This document shows positions 55,624-63,718 of a stretch of 64,000 nucleotides of DNA, piece by piece. Numbering within the stretch: position 1 is the stretch's first letter; the number at the start of each line of letters is the position of its first letter. The stretch spans positions 1-64,000 of the forward strand of contig VGVQ01000013.1 of NCBI GenBank assembly GCA_016874005.1. Direction: 5' to 3'. The notes under the pieces are model-generated. The model saw only the letters and a program-made list of their open reading frames with translations, made no database searches and was not told the origin of the DNA. The translations under genes were made by a program, and so were the position numbers. Source of the DNA: Gemmatimonadota bacterium (GTDB taxonomy: Bacteria; Gemmatimonadota; Gemmatimonadetes; Gemmatimonadales; GWC2-71-9).

Positions 55624-57125
55624 GGAATCTGGTCGGCTGGCTGGACGATGGCACGGTAGCTCTCCGGCTTCCATTTGGGGCGATTCGGCCGGTTGGCGAT
55701 CTCCTGCCCGAGAAGGAAGATCAGCCGAAGGACTCGGGCCTCTTTCTCCGCGTCGATCTTCTCGGGCGAGTCGCTGACGGCGTGATAGTCGTCATGGAGC
55801 CCGCTGGTGAAGAACAAGATCGGGACGCCCCGCACCGCGAAGTTGTAGTGATCGGATCGGTAGTAGAGTCGCTCTTGCGGCCAGAGGTCATCCACCGCCT
55901 TGACCCCGAGATCGGAGTTGGCCGCCGTGACCTCACCCAAGATCTCGCCAAGTTCGGAATGCTCCATCCCGATCGCGACCACAGTGTCTTTCCAGTTGCG
56001 GCCGATCATGTCCATGTTGAGGTTCGCCACCATCGAGCGGATCTCGACCGGCGGGTTCTTCGTGAACACCTGGCTCCCCCAGAGCCCTTTCTCCTCGCCA
56101 CTGATCCCGAGAAAGATCAACGATCGCTTCGGCCGGGCTCCCGGGGCCATGAAGGCCTCGGCCAGCTCGATCAGCCCGACGGTGCCCGAGGCATTGTCAT
56201 CGGCGCCGTTGCAAATGGAGTCCGACTGGCCCGATCCCTTGCACTCCGACCCGACGTGATCCATATGGGCCGAGAACACCAGGTATTCGTGCTTCAAGGC
56301 GGAGTCGCTGCCTTCGATGACGGCCGCCACGTTGGGGGCGCTGGCCGACGATACCACGGTGTCGCGAAGGGTGGCCGCCAGCGACCACCCCGGCTCCGCC
56401 AGCAGCATCGGCGCGGTGGCCGCCCGGAGCTGGGCGAAGACCAGCCGAGACCCGGGAGATCGAGCGGCGACCGCGCTGTCCGAGAGCCCGATGGCGAACG
56501 GGCCGGACTCGCCGTCGCCCACAGTCAATCGATCCCGGGCTTCGCCGCCGGTCATGTTGGCGAAGATCATCGGGTTGTTGACCACGAGCGCCACCCCGCC
56601 CGCGCCCGCTTCGATCAACGCCTGGAACCCGGTCTCGAGGTCGCGGGGCGGCCCCTGCCGCCAGTCGCGAACCCAGAGCACCGCATGGCCCTTGGTCCGG
56701 GCGGCCGTCAGGCTGTCGACCGGGCCCCCCAGGAGCACCACCGGGTAGCTGCCGGCGGGGTGCCCAAACAGCACCGCCGACTGGCGGCCGATGCCCAAGT
56801 CCATCTCGCCGTTGGGCGTCCCGAGCTTGACGGTGGATCCTCCCGGAACCAGCCGGCGGGTCGTGATCGGGAACCGAGAGACGAGCTCGTTAGCCTGGCC
56901 CGCTGGTCGGAGGCCGAGCCGCCGGAATTCGCTGGCGACGTACTCTGCTGCCAGGTCGAGCCCCCGGCTTGGGGTGTCGCGGCCGCCCATCGAGTCGTGG
57001 GCGACGACCTCGATTCGCCGCCGGATATCCGCCTCGGTGATGGTGGCGGCCGCCGCGGCGCCGTTGGTTTGGGCGGCGACCGGTCTGGTCAGGGCAAACA
57101 AAGCAACTAAGGGGGTCCACCTCAC
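55620..57125 (-). CDS. Secreted M28-family aminopeptidase with PA domain
   Basis: 501 residues. Signal peptide RWTPLVALFALTRPVAAQ. A protease-associated (PA) domain at about 90-235 lies inside the M28 fold. The two-zinc site is complete: VFSAHMDHVG (HxD), CNGADDNASGT, GISGEEKGLWGS (catalytic and metal Glu), NMDMIGR and YYRSDHYNFA. It is a zinc aminopeptidase that trims peptides outside the inner membrane. GTG 57125 is chosen for the signal peptide. The upstream open frame that runs to 58505 is antisense to the DUF58 gene and is rejected. Confidence 0.92.
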   Translation of the reverse strand: MRWTPLVALFALTRPVAAQTNGAAAAATITEADIRRRIEVVAHDSMGGRDTPSRGLDLAAEYVASEFRRLGLRPAGQANELVSRFPITTRRLVPGGSTVKLGTPNGEMDLGIGRQSAVLFGHPAGSYPVVLLGGPVDSLTAARTKGHAVLWVRDWRQGPPRDLETGFQALIEAGAGGVALVVNNPMIFANMTGGEARDRLTVGDGESGPFAIGLSDSAVAARSPGSRLVFAQLRAATAPMLLAEPGWSLAATLRDTVVSSASAPNVAAVIEGSDSALKHEYLVFSAHMDHVGSECKGSGQSDSICNGADDNASGTVGLIELAEAFMAPGARPKRSLIFLGISGEEKGLWGSQVFTKNPPVEIRSMVANLNMDMIGRNWKDTVVAIGMEHSELGEILGEVTAANSDLGVKAVDDLWPQERLYYRSDHYNFAVRGVPILFFTSGLHDDYHAVSDSPEKIDAEKEARVLRLIFLLGQEIANRPNRPKWKPESYRAIVQPADQIP

Positions 57126-57153
57126 GAAGCGGCTCCGAGTCTCGGGACAAATC

Positions 57154-57173
57154 GCTCCGGCTCGCGCCGGAGC
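57154..57173. terminator. Perfect hairpin between the Pro-rich gene and the M28 gene
   Basis: GCTCCGGC-TCGC-GCCGGAGC: 8-bp perfect stem with a 4-nt loop, 15 bp after the proline-rich gene's stop and 29 bp before the M28 start (minus strand). There is no T-run. It may attenuate or terminate transcription or stabilise the message end. Confidence 0.35.
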
Positions 57174-57187
57174 CAAGTCCAGGAATG

Positions 57188-57478
57188 TTAACGAGACTCG
57201 GCCGGCGGCGGCGGTGCGGGGGGTGGGGGCGGCGGCGGGGGCGCGGTCGGAGACGGCGGCGGGTTGGCCGGCCTGGGTTTCGGTGCTGCTGGCGCAACGG
57301 GCTTGCCCGCGGCCGGCGGTTTGCGCCGCTTGAGTTGGGGCTCGACTGGCTGGGGCTTTTTCGGCTTCGGTTGCTCCTGAAGCTCGGCTCCGGCGTCGGG
57401 CGTTGCCGCCATCGGTGTTGCCCCGAACCCGACCGCCCCGACCAACGCAATCGCGATCCACCGGCCCATCCTGAACAC
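57188..57478 (-). CDS. Small exported proline-rich protein
   Basis: Up to 96 residues. A signal peptide (GRWIAIALVGAVGFGATPMA) precedes a low-complexity tail with KPKKPQPVEPQLKRRKPP and a run of nine prolines in TAPPPPPPPPPAPPPP. It has no domain. Proline/lysine-rich exported peptides can span the periplasm or bind the cell wall, but this is a guess. The start could be GTG 57478 or ATG 57469. It is divergent from the DUF58 gene and shares the palindrome region. Confidence 0.5.
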   Translation of the reverse strand: MFRMGRWIAIALVGAVGFGATPMAATPDAGAELQEQPKPKKPQPVEPQLKRRKPPAAGKPVAPAAPKPRPANPPPSPTAPPPPPPPPAPPPPAESR

Positions 57479-57600
57479 TTCTTGCCCATCCTCCGCTGTC
57501 CCTTCGTCCGTGAGGCAGATGCCGTGCCAGCGACCGCGGTTTCAGCAAGTCCATCGAATGAAGCCAGATAGCGCGCCTGAGCACGAGTTGGAGTAGGTGG

Positions 57601-57626
57601 CCAGTGTCCTCGCCAGAGGACACTGG
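57601..57626. promoter_or_regulatory. Perfect 11-bp inverted repeat, candidate operator
   Basis: CCAGTGTCCTC-GCCA-GAGGACACTGG. It lies 10 bp upstream of a strong -35 box for the DUF58 gene and about 120 bp upstream of the divergent proline-rich gene. Perfect 11-bp arms and the position suggest an activator or repressor site. Confidence 0.6.
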
Positions 57627-57636
57627 GACGGTTGCG

Positions 57637-57665
57637 TTGACTCTCCTCACCGAGCGCCGTACGTT
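57637..57665 (+). promoter_or_regulatory. Sigma70-like promoter for the DUF58-batA-mfd operon
   Basis: TTGACT (57637-57642), a 17-bp spacer and TACGTT (57660-57665), with the ATG only 9 nt further on. There is no Shine-Dalgarno, so the DUF58 message should be leaderless or nearly so. This is the best-formed promoter in the window apart from the MerR/fasciclin region. Confidence 0.65.
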
Positions 57666-57674
57666 GCCCCGTCT

Positions 57675-58592
57675 ATGTCCGTTGCCGGCACCGGTCATCG
57701 CCTCGACCTCCTCGACCCAATGGAGGTCGCCCGGCTCGGCGGCATCGAGATGCTCACCGAGGAGATCGTCGAGGGGTTCCTGACCGGTCTCCACCGCTCG
57801 CCACGCCGGGGCTTCTCGGTCGAATTCGCCGAACACCGGGCCTACCAGCCTGGCGACGAGGTTCGGTACATCGACTGGAAGATCTTGGCGCGGAACGACC
57901 GATTGTTCGTGAAACAGTTCGAGGAGGAGACCAACCTCCGCGCCATGGTCGTCGTCGACGTCAGCCGTTCGATGGGCTGGACCGGCGAACCTGGCAAGCG
58001 ACTGACCAAGTTGGAGTATGTCCGCCGACTGGTGGCGGCCATGGTGCTGATCCTGCTCCGCCAGCGGGACGCGACCGGGCTCATCACCTTCGATGAGCAG
58101 GTTCGCTCCGTTACCCCCCCTCGCGCCCGGCTGGCTCATTGGTATCAACTTCTCGGGGTGCTCCACCGGACCCAGGTGGGTGCCCGTACGGCTGCCGAGC
58201 CAGCGCTCCGGCGAGTGATGGACCAACTCCGGCGGCGGGGCCTCGTCATCTTCGTCTCGGACCTGCTGCTCGACCGCGACCTCGCGATCAAGGCATTGCG
58301 GTTCTTGCGTCACCGCGGGCACCAGGTGCTCGTCCTCCACATCATGGATCCCGCCGAGATCTCCCTCCACGGCCCCGCGGAGGCCCGCTTCGAAGATCCG
58401 GAGACCGGCGAAGCGGTGACCATTCGTCCCGCGGATTGGGCCGAGGTGTACTCGAAAACGGTGGCCGGGGTGGTCCACGATTGGCGGCTGGCGTGCCGTC
58501 GCCACGGGATCGCCTACGAACGGGTGGTCACCGACACGCCCTTCGGGCTGGCCTTACGCCAGGCGCTGGTGCGGTCGACCCACCTGACCTAA
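57675..58592 (+). CDS. DUF58 domain protein
   Basis: 305 residues. The DUF58 core is RGFSVEFAEHRAYQPGDEVRYIDWKILARNDRLFVKQFEEETNL, followed by a VWA-like fold with a partial MIDAS, VVVDVSRSMGW (DxSxS-like). DUF58 proteins work with MoxR ATPases and BatA-type proteins in protein folding or stress pathways, but no moxR lies in the window. ATG 57675 is supported by the promoter spacing. The BatA-like gene follows 4 bp later. Confidence 0.9.
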   Translation: MSVAGTGHRLDLLDPMEVARLGGIEMLTEEIVEGFLTGLHRSPRRGFSVEFAEHRAYQPGDEVRYIDWKILARNDRLFVKQFEEETNLRAMVVVDVSRSMGWTGEPGKRLTKLEYVRRLVAAMVLILLRQRDATGLITFDEQVRSVTPPRARLAHWYQLLGVLHRTQVGARTAAEPALRRVMDQLRRRGLVIFVSDLLLDRDLAIKALRFLRHRGHQVLVLHIMDPAEISLHGPAEARFEDPETGEAVTIRPADWAEVYSKTVAGVVHDWRLACRRHGIAYERVVTDTPFGLALRQALVRSTHLT

Positions 58593-58596
58593 CGAG

Positions 58597-60378
58597 ATGA
58601 CGTTCGCCGCGCCGTGGGCGCTGGCCGGGCTCCTCCTGGCCGGAATTCCCATCCTGCTCCATCTGCTGGCTCGCCGGGAACCGCCGACGGTGCCATTCCC
58701 GGCTACCCGGTACCTTGCCGATGCCGCCCGGCTCCATCAGCGTCGGCTCCAGCTCCAGCATTTGCTGCTCCTCGTGGTGCGAACTCTCCTGATCGTCGCG
58801 ATCGTCCTGGCCGCGGCTGGGCCGAGTTGGCCCACGGCGGGGGTCGGCGCCCACGGTCCCACCGCCCTGGTGGTCATCGCCGACAACTCGCTCTCGAGCG
58901 GCGTGGTCGAGCGTGGCCTGCCCGCGCTCGAGGGGCTCAAGGCTGCCGCGAAGGAGGTCGTCAACCGGGCCACCTCGAACGACCGCCTCTGGCTGATGAC
59001 GGCCGATGGCGTGGTGGTACCGGGCGGCCGGGACGAGCTGCTCACTCGTCTCGACAGCCTGGCCCCGAGTTCCCGGCGTCTCGATCTCGGCGCGGCAGTC
59101 GAACGGGCTCGAGAGGTGGTGGAGCGGGCCGACCGACCGGGCGAATTGGTCATCATCTCCGACCTGCAACGCTCGGCGTTGGTCGGGGCCAAGCAGACCC
59201 TGCCGATGGTGGTCCTGCGCCCGACTGGCGCGGCGGTCGTCAACGCGGGGGTGGCCCACCTGGATCTCGGATCCCAACCCTGGGGGCCCGACGGTGCGAC
59301 GGTGAGCCTCACGGTCGCGGGGACGGGCCAAGACGCCCGGGCGCTGGTGGTGTCCGTTCCCGACCGGCCAGCCAAACAGCTCCTGGTCCGGCCCGGCGGG
59401 CAAGGTGCCGTCAAGTTGACGGGCCTGGCGCCGGGATGGAGCGAAGTTGAGGCTACCCTCGATCCCGACGAGCTGCGAGCCGATGACCGTCGAGTCGTGG
59501 CGGCGAGGACCAGTCCCGCGGCTCGGGTGGCCTGGCCCGCGGACGACCGATTCGTCGCCACCGCGGCCCTGGTGCTCGAGCAAAACGGCCGAATCGCAGC
59601 CGGCCAGGACGTGACCCTGGGATCCCTCGGACCGGCTGGCTCGGTGGTGCTCCCGCCAGCCGATCCCGCCCGAATTGGTGCCCTCAATCGAGCGTTGGCC
59701 GCCCGCGGGTCCCGCTGGCGGTTCGGTGACCTCGACGTCACCCCAACCGCGACCGACAGCGGCAGCTGGCTTGGCCGGGAACGGGTCACGCGGCGTTATC
59801 GGTTGGTCTTCCAAGGCGGCGCTCCATCGGACGTCCTGGTCACCGCCGGCGGCCAGCCCTGGGTGGTGCGATCCGGGCGAACCGTCCTGGTCGGGAGCCG
59901 CTTCGACCCTGACTGGACCGCGCTGCCCTTGGCGGCCGGATTCCTGCCGTTCCTCGACGCCCTGCTCAACCGCGCCGCTCGGGGCGAGCTGACCAACTTG
60001 GCGGCTGGTCCTGGCGATCCGGTCTCGATGCCGGATCGGGTGACGGAAGTCGTGAGCGGTCCGAACCGCTGGCGGGTCGAGGGCGGCGCCTCGTTCGCGC
60101 CGCCTCGCCTCGGGATCTACTACCTGGTGGCCGAACGCGACACTATCGGGGTGCTGGCCGTCAATCCCGACCCGCGCGAGTCGGACCTGACCCGAGCGAC
60201 CGACACCGAGATCGCCGGTCTGTGGCCAGCCGCCCGGATCGGCGACTACGATCAGGCCGGCGATCTTGCCTTCCAGGCTGGGGCCAGGAGCGACCTCCGG
60301 GGCCCCCTGCTTTGGCTCGCGGTGGTGCTCGGACTCGGTGAGGTAGCCCTCGCCCGTGGGCGGCGACGATCCCGCTGA
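58597..60378 (+). CDS. BatA-like membrane protein with VWA-type domain
   Basis: 593 residues. The N-terminal BatA domain (FAAPWALAGLLLAGIPILLHLLARR, VPFPATRYL, LQHLLLLVVRTLLIVAIVLAAAGP) has two membrane segments. A VWA-like fold at about 88-215 has IADNSLSS in place of DxSxS. The middle is beta-rich and periplasmic, and a last membrane segment sits at about 565-585 (PLLWLAVVLGLGEVALARG). It normally acts with DUF58 and MoxR partners. Its stop overlaps mfd by TGATG. Confidence 0.87.
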   Translation: MTFAAPWALAGLLLAGIPILLHLLARREPPTVPFPATRYLADAARLHQRRLQLQHLLLLVVRTLLIVAIVLAAAGPSWPTAGVGAHGPTALVVIADNSLSSGVVERGLPALEGLKAAAKEVVNRATSNDRLWLMTADGVVVPGGRDELLTRLDSLAPSSRRLDLGAAVERAREVVERADRPGELVIISDLQRSALVGAKQTLPMVVLRPTGAAVVNAGVAHLDLGSQPWGPDGATVSLTVAGTGQDARALVVSVPDRPAKQLLVRPGGQGAVKLTGLAPGWSEVEATLDPDELRADDRRVVAARTSPAARVAWPADDRFVATAALVLEQNGRIAAGQDVTLGSLGPAGSVVLPPADPARIGALNRALAARGSRWRFGDLDVTPTATDSGSWLGRERVTRRYRLVFQGGAPSDVLVTAGGQPWVVRSGRTVLVGSRFDPDWTALPLAAGFLPFLDALLNRAARGELTNLAAGPGDPVSMPDRVTEVVSGPNRWRVEGGASFAPPRLGIYYLVAERDTIGVLAVNPDPRESDLTRATDTEIAGLWPAARIGDYDQAGDLAFQAGARSDLRGPLLWLAVVLGLGEVALARGRRRSR

Positions 60379-63300
60379 TGCTGACGCCGATACTCGACGG
60401 GTTCGGTCGGACCGCCTTCGCGCGGGAGCTGGCCGACCGGTTGCCCCCAATGGGCTCGACGCTCAGGCTCGGTGGGCTCCCCGGCTCCTGCCCGGCCGTG
60501 CTTGCCGCCTGGCTGGCCCGCGAGCGGCCAACCCGCCAGATCGCCATCGTCGCCACGACTCCAGCGGACGCGGAACGGTGGCTCACCGACTTGGGCCAAC
60601 TGACCGACCGCCCGGTGGCGCTGTACCCGCAACGCGAAGCCCTCGGCGAGGAGGAGCACCACCTCGAGATCGCCGGCGAACGGGCCGAAACCCTCGAAGC
60701 GCTGCTCTCCGGCCGGCTGACCTTCGTCGTCACCACCGCCCGCGCCACCGCCGAGCGAACCGCGGTTCCCGCCTTGCTCGAGTCGATGCGCCTGGAGCTC
60801 CGCCGTTCCGAGATGCTCCCGCCCCGGGCAGTGGCGGAGCGGCTCGAGAACATGGGGTATGCCCGGGTACCGACCGTGGCGGAAGTCGGCCAATTCAGTC
60901 TCCGCGGAGGCATCCTCGACGTCTATGGGTTCGGGATGGCGGCGCCCACCAGGGTCGAGTGGTGGGGGGACCTGGTGGAGAGCCTCCGCGCCTTCGACCT
61001 CACCAGTCAACGGTCCGCGGGTGAGGTCGAGGCCGTTTCGATCCTGCCGATCCGCGCCGTGCGGAGCGGGGGGACCGCCGGGGCGCCCACCGTTCGCCGG
61101 TCGCTGCTCGAGCTGCTGCCGTCCGACACCCTGGTCCTGGTGGACTCGGTCACCGCCAACGGGGAGGAAGTGGTCCGTGCCTGGCGAGAAGCCGAGCATC
61201 ACCTCGAGGTCGCCCGCCGGCTCGGCGAGGACATCCCCGCGCGCGATCAGATCTTCGTGGCGCCGGAGCAATGGCGAGTCCAGTCCGAACGATTCGCCAC
61301 CCTCACGTTGCGAGAAGACCCGGTCGAGCTCCAGGCCGGGTTCTTGCCGCCCGAGAAAGTCGACCGCGACCTCAAGCGGTTGCGGGCGCTTCTCGACGGT
61401 GGTCTGGCCACTCTGATTCTCTGCGACAACGAAGGACAGGTCGAGCGCCTCGCCGAGTTGCTCGACGAGCACGGGCGGCCCGGGGCGGCCACCCTGCTCG
61501 TCGGTGCCCTCGACGGCGGGTTCGTGCTGCCGGCACTTCGGGTCATGACCGACCACGAGATCTTCCGGCGGGCGCGGCGACTCCGGCGGGCCCGCCGTTA
61601 CCGGCAGGCGGCGCCCACCGCCGCGATCGGGGCCTTGGCCAACGGCGATTACGTCGTCCATCTCGACCACGGGATCGGGATCTACCGAGGGATCACCTCG
61701 ATCGACATCGAGGGCGGCACCATCGAGGTGGCGGTGGTCGAGTACCAGGGCGGCGACCGCCTCCATGTTCCGCTCTATCGGCTCGATCAGATCGAACGCT
61801 ACCGTGCCGCTGGCGACGGCGAGGACCAAGCACCCCCGAAGATTCACAAGCTGGGCTCGAGCTCCTGGAAGAAGGTCCGCGATCGGACCCGTGAGGCCAT
61901 CCAGCAGATGGCGGCCGAGTTGTTGGACCTCTATGCCAGGCGGCAGGTGAGCGCCGGTTTCGCCTTCCCCCCGGATGGGAAATGGCAGCGGGAGCTCGAG
62001 TCGAGCTTCCTGTACGAGGACACCGCCGATCAGCGACGGGCCACCGACGAAGTCAAGAAAGACATGGAGCGGCCGATTCCGATGGACCGGCTCTTAGTCG
62101 GCGATGTCGGCTACGGCAAGACGGAGATCGCGGTTCGGGCAGCCTTCAAAGCCGTGCAAGGCGGCAAGCAGGTGGCGGTGTTGGTTCCGACGACCGTCCT
62201 CGCCGAGCAGCACGGGCGGACCTTCGGCGAGCGGCTGGCGGATTTCCCGTTGAAGGTGGAGGTCCTCTCTCGATTCCGGACCCTCAAGGAGCAGAAGGGG
62301 GTCCTGGAGGCATTGGCGAGCCGTGCCATCGACATCGTGATCGGGACCCACCGGCTGCTCTCGAAGGACGTCGGGTTCAAAGACCTCGGCCTGGTGATCG
62401 TCGACGAGGAGCACCGCTTCGGCGTCAAACACAAGGAGCAGCTCAAGGCGCTCCGCCTCTCGGTCGACGTCCTGACCTTGACCGCGACGCCGATTCCGCG
62501 GACCCTGCATCTCTCCCTGGCCGGGATTCGGGACCTGAGCCTGATCGAGACCGCGCCGCGCGATCGATCGCCGATTCTCACCTTCGTGGAGCCCTGGGAC
62601 GACGGACTGTTGGAAGAGGCCTTTGCCCGTGAACTCGACCGGGGCGGCCAGGTCTTCGTCGTTCACAATCGGATCGAGACGATCGAGACCATCGCCGAAC
62701 GGGTCCGGTCGCTGGCCCCTCGGGCGACCGTGATGGTTGGTCACGGCCAGATGCCGGCCGAGCGCCTCGAGGCCGTGATGCACCGGTTCGTCGCGGGCGA
62801 GGCGCAGATCCTGGTGTCGACCATGATCGTCGAGTCCGGGCTCGACGTCCCGAACGCCAACACCATGGTGGTCCACGACGCCCATCGGCTCGGTCTGGCG
62901 CAGCTCTACCAACTGCGCGGCAGGGTGGGCCGGAGCCACCGGCGAGCCTATTGCTACCTGCTCACCCCGGATCTCATCGATCCGGAGGCCGAGGATCGCC
63001 TCAAGGTGCTGGAGCACCATACCGAACTCGGCGCGGGGTATCGGATCGCCCTCAAGGACCTCGAGATCCGCGGCGCCGGCAACCTGCTCGGCAGCGAGCA
63101 GTCAGGACACGCGCAAGCGGTCGGGTTCGACCTCTATCTGCGCTGGCTCGAGCAAACGGTGGACTCGCTCCGCAGAAGCGGTGCGATCACCGAGGCGCCG
63201 CCGCCTCCCGACGTGGTGTTCGACGTTCCAGCCCAGCTGCCCGACGAGTACGTCGGCGACGACGATGCCAAGCTCGATATCTACCGGCGACTGGCGCGGG

Positions 63301-63638
63301 CGACCGGGGCAGGCGAAATTGATGAGCTACGCCAGGAGCTTCGGGAAAGATTCGGTCCCCTGCCGGAGGTGGCCGAGCACCTGTTGGATCTCAGCCGCCT
63401 CCGGGTCATCGGCGCTCCGCTGGGCATTCAGCACATTCTCGTTCGCGGAGACGAGGCCCGAGTGAGCTTCCGGGCGGGCACCACGCCGAGGATGGCGCGT
63501 TTGACCGCTGCGCTGGACAACGTTCAGCTCGCGGCCGACGTGCGCCGGACGGTGCCCCTGTCGCTTCGCTTGGTCCGGTTGGGGGGGGAGCACATCATCC
63601 CCGCGCTGGTGAGGGCGCTGCGGCAAGTGCTGGTGTAG
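60378..63638 (+). CDS. mfd: Transcription-repair coupling factor
   Basis: 1086 residues, close to the family's usual 1100-1150. The UvrB-like N-terminal module (VAEVGQFSLRGGILDVYGFG) is followed by the RNA-polymerase-interacting domain (NGDYVVHLDHGIGIYRGI) and the RecG-like translocase: Walker A VGDVGYGKTEIAVRAAFKA, DEEH box VIVDEEHRFGVKHKEQ, TATPIPRTLHLS, and motif VI YQLRGRVGRSHRRAYCYLL. The C-terminal TRCF domain ends at about 1080. It removes RNA polymerase stalled at lesions and recruits UvrA. The start overlaps the BatA-like stop. Confidence 0.98.
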   Translation: MLTPILDGFGRTAFARELADRLPPMGSTLRLGGLPGSCPAVLAAWLARERPTRQIAIVATTPADAERWLTDLGQLTDRPVALYPQREALGEEEHHLEIAGERAETLEALLSGRLTFVVTTARATAERTAVPALLESMRLELRRSEMLPPRAVAERLENMGYARVPTVAEVGQFSLRGGILDVYGFGMAAPTRVEWWGDLVESLRAFDLTSQRSAGEVEAVSILPIRAVRSGGTAGAPTVRRSLLELLPSDTLVLVDSVTANGEEVVRAWREAEHHLEVARRLGEDIPARDQIFVAPEQWRVQSERFATLTLREDPVELQAGFLPPEKVDRDLKRLRALLDGGLATLILCDNEGQVERLAELLDEHGRPGAATLLVGALDGGFVLPALRVMTDHEIFRRARRLRRARRYRQAAPTAAIGALANGDYVVHLDHGIGIYRGITSIDIEGGTIEVAVVEYQGGDRLHVPLYRLDQIERYRAAGDGEDQAPPKIHKLGSSSWKKVRDRTREAIQQMAAELLDLYARRQVSAGFAFPPDGKWQRELESSFLYEDTADQRRATDEVKKDMERPIPMDRLLVGDVGYGKTEIAVRAAFKAVQGGKQVAVLVPTTVLAEQHGRTFGERLADFPLKVEVLSRFRTLKEQKGVLEALASRAIDIVIGTHRLLSKDVGFKDLGLVIVDEEHRFGVKHKEQLKALRLSVDVLTLTATPIPRTLHLSLAGIRDLSLIETAPRDRSPILTFVEPWDDGLLEEAFARELDRGGQVFVVHNRIETIETIAERVRSLAPRATVMVGHGQMPAERLEAVMHRFVAGEAQILVSTMIVESGLDVPNANTMVVHDAHRLGLAQLYQLRGRVGRSHRRAYCYLLTPDLIDPEAEDRLKVLEHHTELGAGYRIALKDLEIRGAGNLLGSEQSGHAQAVGFDLYLRWLEQTVDSLRRSGAITEAPPPPDVVFDVPAQLPDEYVGDDDAKLDIYRRLARATGAGEIDELRQELRERFGPLPEVAEHLLDLSRLRVIGAPLGIQHILVRGDEARVSFRAGTTPRMARLTAALDNVQLAADVRRTVPLSLRLVRLGGEHIIPALVRALRQVLV

Positions 63639-63718
63639 CGAGGGTAGCGATGGTTCGCGGGCGGTTGGCACCGCGCGACGATGATCACGGATGGCACATC
63701 CCATAGGGTGGAGTTGAC

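Noticed and set aside
57126-58505. Upstream extension of the M28 peptidase frame antisense to DUF58
   Set aside because: The signal peptide at GTG 57125 and the DUF58 domain on the plus strand show that the extension is non-coding.
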